Below, one piece after another: positions 22,947-26,359 of a DNA stretch of 26,359 nucleotides (position 1 is its first letter; every line of letters starts with the position of its first letter). The notes below the pieces were generated by a model that ran no database searches, was not told the origin of the DNA, and saw only the letters and a list, made by a program, of their open reading frames with translations. The stretch is from an uncultured Collinsella sp. (GTDB taxonomy: Bacteria > Actinomycetota > Coriobacteriia > Coriobacteriales > Coriobacteriaceae), in NCBI GenBank assembly GCA_900552995.1, contig USBX01000004.1:1-26359 (forward strand), read 5' to 3'. Both the position numbers and the translations under genes were made by a program.

Positions 22947-23955
22947 GCTCGTGCACCGTCCTTTCGATGAGGTGGTTCCACGCCTGCTTGAGCGATTTGG
23001 GGGCCATGGGCCTCATGCCGTCCATGGCGTGGGCCATGCAAAATGAGGCGGCGGCTTCAAGATCGCGCACGTCAACGGTCCAAGTCCATCCCGAATCGGT
23101 GTGTGCGAACTCACCTCGCCCGCGCGTGAGGCCGTTGATCATATCGATCTGCGTCTGCGGGGCGAACGAGAACGTAGCCGCAACGGGCGGGCGGTCGGCA
23201 AAATCGAATTCAAAGAACAGGTAGTCGCTGAGATTGAAGTCTGCAGGGATGGCGTAGGCCTTCGAAGGACGCCAAGCGCGAACGATACGGTCGCAGCGGA
23301 ATGTCCTGATGTCGTCGGTGGCATTGTCGAGGCCGCAGAAGTACGCAACGCCCTCGCGCTCGAACATGCCGTAGACGCAGACGGTACGCTCTTTCTGCTC
23401 ACCGCGTCCGTTCTGATATAAAAATCGCAGCGCGCATCGCTCGGCAAAGGCGCTCCATACCGCATCGACGGTGGGAGAGCGGCGGATCGGTGCTTCGTCC
23501 GCCGTCGTCCTGCCGGTGAGGTAGGCAATCTTGGAACGAATATCGGCAAGCGGCGCGGCAAAAGTGGATGAGCCGGCCGCTATTGTCTGGTCGATAGCGT
23601 TGAGCAGGATATCGGCGTCGTCTGCGGTGATGAGGCCGCCTGCCGCAAACGTGTGCTCGCGGTCGATTGTCCATGAGCTTTCCTCGGTCTCCTGCGCGCC
23701 GGCGGGGCGAACCTCCTTGATTAAGATGCCGCGTTCGAGCAGTTTGTCACGATCGCGCCGAAACTTGCGCTTATCCGAGTCGATATTGCCCGAGCCATAT
23801 CCCAGGTCAGAATCCAAGACGATCTGCTCGGTCGTCAGCGGTTCGGGGGAGCTGTTGAGCACAAAGAAAAGATTGAGGATGCGCTGAGCCGTTTTATCGA
23901 AACTGGGCTCCGAATTCCCCTTTTTTATTGTCGCGGTCGCGTCGCTTGCCGTCAT
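22933..23955 (-). CDS. WYL-domain regulator, PafB-like
   Basis: This 340-aa protein starts with a helix-turn-helix region (TAQRILNLFFVLNSSPEPLT, then FRRDRDKLLERGILIKE at about 65-81), which is close in pattern to PafB. The WYL domain spans about 165-240 (LRFLYQNGRGEQKERTV, GVAYFCGLDN, IRTFRCDRI), with the WYL triad itself degenerate. It is the first gene of the pair with the PafC-like gene; GAGGAC lies before the ATG. A weak promoter candidate is TTAACG and TATAGC, 17 nt apart, in the 198-nt spacer upstream. PafB/PafC identity is inferred from layout and N-terminal pattern. Confidence 0.85.
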   Translation of the reverse strand: MTASDATATIKKGNSEPSFDKTAQRILNLFFVLNSSPEPLTTEQIVLDSDLGYGSGNIDSDKRKFRRDRDKLLERGILIKEVRPAGAQETEESSWTIDREHTFAAGGLITADDADILLNAIDQTIAAGSSTFAAPLADIRSKIAYLTGRTTADEAPIRRSPTVDAVWSAFAERCALRFLYQNGRGEQKERTVCVYGMFEREGVAYFCGLDNATDDIRTFRCDRIVRAWRPSKAYAIPADFNLSDYLFFEFDFADRPPVAATFSFAPQTQIDMINGLTRGRGEFAHTDSGWTWTVDVRDLEAAASFCMAHAMDGMRPMAPKSLKQAWNHLIERTVHEHARA

Positions 23956-24153
23956 AGAGTCCTCGCATGAGAAGGTGGTTTGCTGCCATGATTTTAGTCC
24001 GATATGGAGATTAGGCTATATCCTTGTCCGCTCGGGGCGTTAAGATGGCCCGAATTCGGTCGTTTGCGCTCGCTCGGGGTATACTTTCGACTATATACGG
24101 TTCTAATGTGCATGCATTGGGCCTATTTGTCGGATTATGGATGTGGAGCGCAC

Positions 24154-26359
24154 ATGGCGAACACCCAGAACTATATTAACCACCTGCTGCAGAACACCGG
24201 CATCACGCCGGCATGCAGCGAAGAAGAGCGCTTGGCTGCCGAGGATATCGCTCAGATCTTCCGCAACCACGGCTTTGATCCCGAGGTTCAGGAGTTCAAT
24301 GCCCCGGCGCCCAGCAGGTTGGCATTTGCCGTTACCGGTATTCTTGCGTTTGCCGGCGCCCTGTTGATGGGCATCGGCGGCGGTATCGGCTTGGTCGGCA
24401 CCTTGCTGGCCATTGTCGGCGCCGTTCTTTACGTGCTCGAGCGCACGGGCCACCCCGTGGTTTCGCGCCTGGGCAAGACGGGCGTGAGCCAAAATGTCAT
24501 CGCCTACCACAAGGCCTCGGGCCCGCTCGCGTCTCCGCGCAACCGCCCGGTGGTCGTTGTCGCACACTACGACTCTCCCCGTGCTGAGCTGCTCGCCCGC
24601 GAGCCCTATGCTTCGTATCGTGCGCTCATCGCCAAGCTGTTGCCCGTTGCCACGGTTGCCCCTGCTGCCGTTGCCATCTTGCGTATCCTGCCGCTCCCCG
24701 GCGCGCTCAAGGTTCTGCTGTGGATTGTCGCGATCCTCGCTTCCCTCGTTGCGCTCGCCAACGCGGCAAACATCATTTCTAACCGTTTTGTGCTTCCCTA
24801 TACGTCCGGCGCAGTGTGCAACAAGTCTTCTGTCGCCGCTATGCTCGGCGTTATGGACAACGTTGCTCCCTTCCAGGGCGAAAACGAGTTTCCCGACGAT
24901 GTTCCGTTCGATACCTATTTTGGGGAGCAGAAGCGTCGTGCCGAGGAGATGGCGCGCGCAGCAGCGGAGTATGCCGCGGCCCAACAGCAAAACGACTACG
25001 GCAACACCATCGAGTATGAAGAGCCTACCTACGCCGAGGACGAGTTCGGTCAGCCGATTGCTCCCGACGCTCAGACCGAGCCCGAACAGGGCGAGGCTTT
25101 CGACGAGCAGATCGAGGGCTTTGAGGGTGCGTCTGCCGACGAGACGCTGATTGGCGCCATCGTGCCCGAGGATCAGAATCAGGCTGTCCAGGCCGAAGAG
25201 TTCAATGACGAGGTTCCCACTGCCGAGCCGGCGGAGCAGCCTGTCGCGGCCGAGCCCGAGCCCAGGCTCTATCGCAATGCCGCCGGCAACATCCGCTTTG
25301 GTTCGGATGCCATCCGTGCGCTCGGAATGCTTCCCGAGTCCTGCACGCTCGATTACGAGGAAGGCGAGGAGCCGACGTTTGAGCCCGAGCCTGCCCCCGT
25401 CGTGACTGCATCTGCGCCCGTTGTCGCCGTGGATGATGAGTCTGCCGCGGTTGCCGCTCCCGTTGCCGAGCCCGAGGCGGTGTCCGCGATCGATCCCGCG
25501 GCAGGACTGGACATTTTGGCCCCCGCTGCGCCGGCGCAAGACGTTGCGGACGAGTCTGACGACGATTACGTTGAACAGCCGAGGCGCGTGTCTTACGAGA
25601 GCGATACTGATTTCTCGGCCGAGATTCCCGCGGCAACGCCCCATGCCGATATTGCATCCGCGTTCTCTTCGATTGGCGCCAGCGCTTCCAACTTCTTTAA
25701 GGGCGCGCTTGCAAAGGGCAAGAAATTTGTCGACGATTTCGAGGAGAAGCGCGCTGCCGCACGCGTGGCTGCCGAGCAGGAGGCTATCGCTCAGCAGCAG
25801 GCAGCCGAGGCGGCACGTGAGCGCGCGGCGCAAGAGTTCGAGCAGAACGAGGCTATGCAGTCCGTGCCCGTCGACGCTGCCGAAGCTACAACGTCCTTTG
25901 AGTCCCAGCAACCGGCGTCCGCGGATGTTGTTGAGGCGACGACGTCTTTCGAGGCTCAGCAGCACGTCGATAGCACCATGTCGTTTGATGCCGCGCAGTT
26001 CGATTCCACGATAACGTTTGAAAAGCAAGGCACCGCGATTGCCGAGCCCCTTCCTGTTTCCGATGAGCAGGGCGACGTGGCAGACGATGACGAGCCTATT
26101 GATGCTGTCGAAATCCAAGATGTCGCCGAGGACGAGGCCGTCGAGGCCGACCCTGACGAAGAGCAATACGCGGCAGCCGAGCAAGATGATTCGGCCGAGG
26201 TCGAGCAGGAGGAAGTGCCTGCGGTTTCCGAGGCTTCCGAGACAGATGAGTCGAGGCCTTACTCCACGCAGATTTTCACCATGCCGGCCCCGAGTGGTTC
26301 CGGTGCCACGGTTGCCGATGTTGCTCCCACCCAGGACGAAACGGTCGATTCCCTTATGG
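24154..26359 (+). CDS. M28-peptidase-like membrane protein with acidic insert (3' end missing)
   Basis: The frame is open from ATG 24154 (GTGGAG upstream) to the window end, 735 codons, so the protein is partial. Residues 1-50 resemble the start of M28 peptidases (SEEERLAAEDIAQIFRNHGF). A hydrophobic pair lies at 56-95, then VVVVAHYDSPRAE (132-144) with the HxD zinc motif His138/Asp140, another hydrophobic region at about 158-207, then SGAVCNKSSVAAML (218-231). In M28 enzymes that last segment reads GANDNASGVA, and its metal-bridging Asp is replaced here by Cys222. From about 240 onward the chain is a long Asp/Glu/Ala/Pro-rich disordered stretch with a coiled-coil-like part (about 528-568) and repeated TSFE units (578-625). 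The remaining catalytic residues would lie beyond the window. Peptidase activity is uncertain. Confidence 0.75.
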   Translation, partial: MANTQNYINHLLQNTGITPACSEEERLAAEDIAQIFRNHGFDPEVQEFNAPAPSRLAFAVTGILAFAGALLMGIGGGIGLVGTLLAIVGAVLYVLERTGHPVVSRLGKTGVSQNVIAYHKASGPLASPRNRPVVVVAHYDSPRAELLAREPYASYRALIAKLLPVATVAPAAVAILRILPLPGALKVLLWIVAILASLVALANAANIISNRFVLPYTSGAVCNKSSVAAMLGVMDNVAPFQGENEFPDDVPFDTYFGEQKRRAEEMARAAAEYAAAQQQNDYGNTIEYEEPTYAEDEFGQPIAPDAQTEPEQGEAFDEQIEGFEGASADETLIGAIVPEDQNQAVQAEEFNDEVPTAEPAEQPVAAEPEPRLYRNAAGNIRFGSDAIRALGMLPESCTLDYEEGEEPTFEPEPAPVVTASAPVVAVDDESAAVAAPVAEPEAVSAIDPAAGLDILAPAAPAQDVADESDDDYVEQPRRVSYESDTDFSAEIPAATPHADIASAFSSIGASASNFFKGALAKGKKFVDDFEEKRAAARVAAEQEAIAQQQAAEAARERAAQEFEQNEAMQSVPVDAAEATTSFESQQPASADVVEATTSFEAQQHVDSTMSFDAAQFDSTITFEKQGTAIAEPLPVSDEQGDVADDDEPIDAVEIQDVAEDEAVEADPDEEQYAAAEQDDSAEVEQEEVPAVSEASETDESRPYSTQIFTMPAPSGSGATVADVAPTQDETVDSLM

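Noticed and set aside
24077..24100. TATACT, TATATA and TCTAAT as promoter of the M28-like gene
   Set aside because: They look like -10 boxes, but no acceptable -35 box was found at 16-18 nt, so no promoter is called.
24103..26184. 693-codon open frame on the minus strand opposite the M28-like gene
   Set aside because: The plus frame has a ribosome site, M28 motifs and membrane segments; the minus frame is Leu/Arg/Gly-rich with no motif.

Overview
This window is a chromosomal replication-origin neighbourhood from a high-GC Gram-positive bacterium. It is most likely a member of Coriobacteriia (Collinsella-like), judged from the actinobacterial dnaA-dnaN-recF-DUF721-gyrB-gyrA-tRNA order, the rpmH-rnpA-yidD-yidC-jag and rsmG-parA-parB blocks on the other side, and an unusual gene just upstream of dnaA. 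The genus is an inference, not something the sequence proves.

Left arm (1-11456, all minus strand, transcribed leftwards): the 5' end of a tRNA with its promoter, a large palindrome, gyrA with a strong terminator, gyrB, dciA (DUF721), recF, dnaN, a 238-nt dnaA-dnaN spacer rich in DnaA boxes, dnaA, and a GHKL-ATPase / Gln-rich / winged-helix protein 15 nt upstream of dnaA. Centre (11457-11801): an intergenic region with several DnaA-box-like 9-mers where transcription direction switches; this is one half of the candidate oriC. The other half is the dnaA-dnaN spacer, which carries a DnaA-trio track next to a box, as in the unwinding element of Bacillus subtilis.

Right arm (plus strand unless noted): rpmH, rnpA, yidD, yidC, jag and a textbook terminator; then rsmG, three perfect parS sites at exact 39-bp steps, parA, parB and an 84-aa membrane-anchored protein. 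These read as AT-richer than their surroundings. Next come rlmN (minus), ddl overlapping a DinG-type exonuclease-helicase, two overlapping WYL regulators (minus, PafB/PafC-like), and the first 735 codons of a membrane-associated M28-peptidase-like protein with a long acidic insert, which runs off the window.

Together the genes cover replication initiation (DnaA, DciA, beta clamp), supercoiling (gyrase), origin segregation (ParAB-parS), ribosome/RNase P/membrane insertion, and probably DNA-damage response (RecF, DinG, PafBC-like). The points most worth a second look are the non-canonical DnaA recognition motif (NHST rather than DHTT) alongside a non-canonical box consensus (TTNTCAACA), box-like sites buried in the coding sequence upstream of dnaA, the dnaA-linked GHKL protein itself, and the altered metal-site motif in the M28-like protein.
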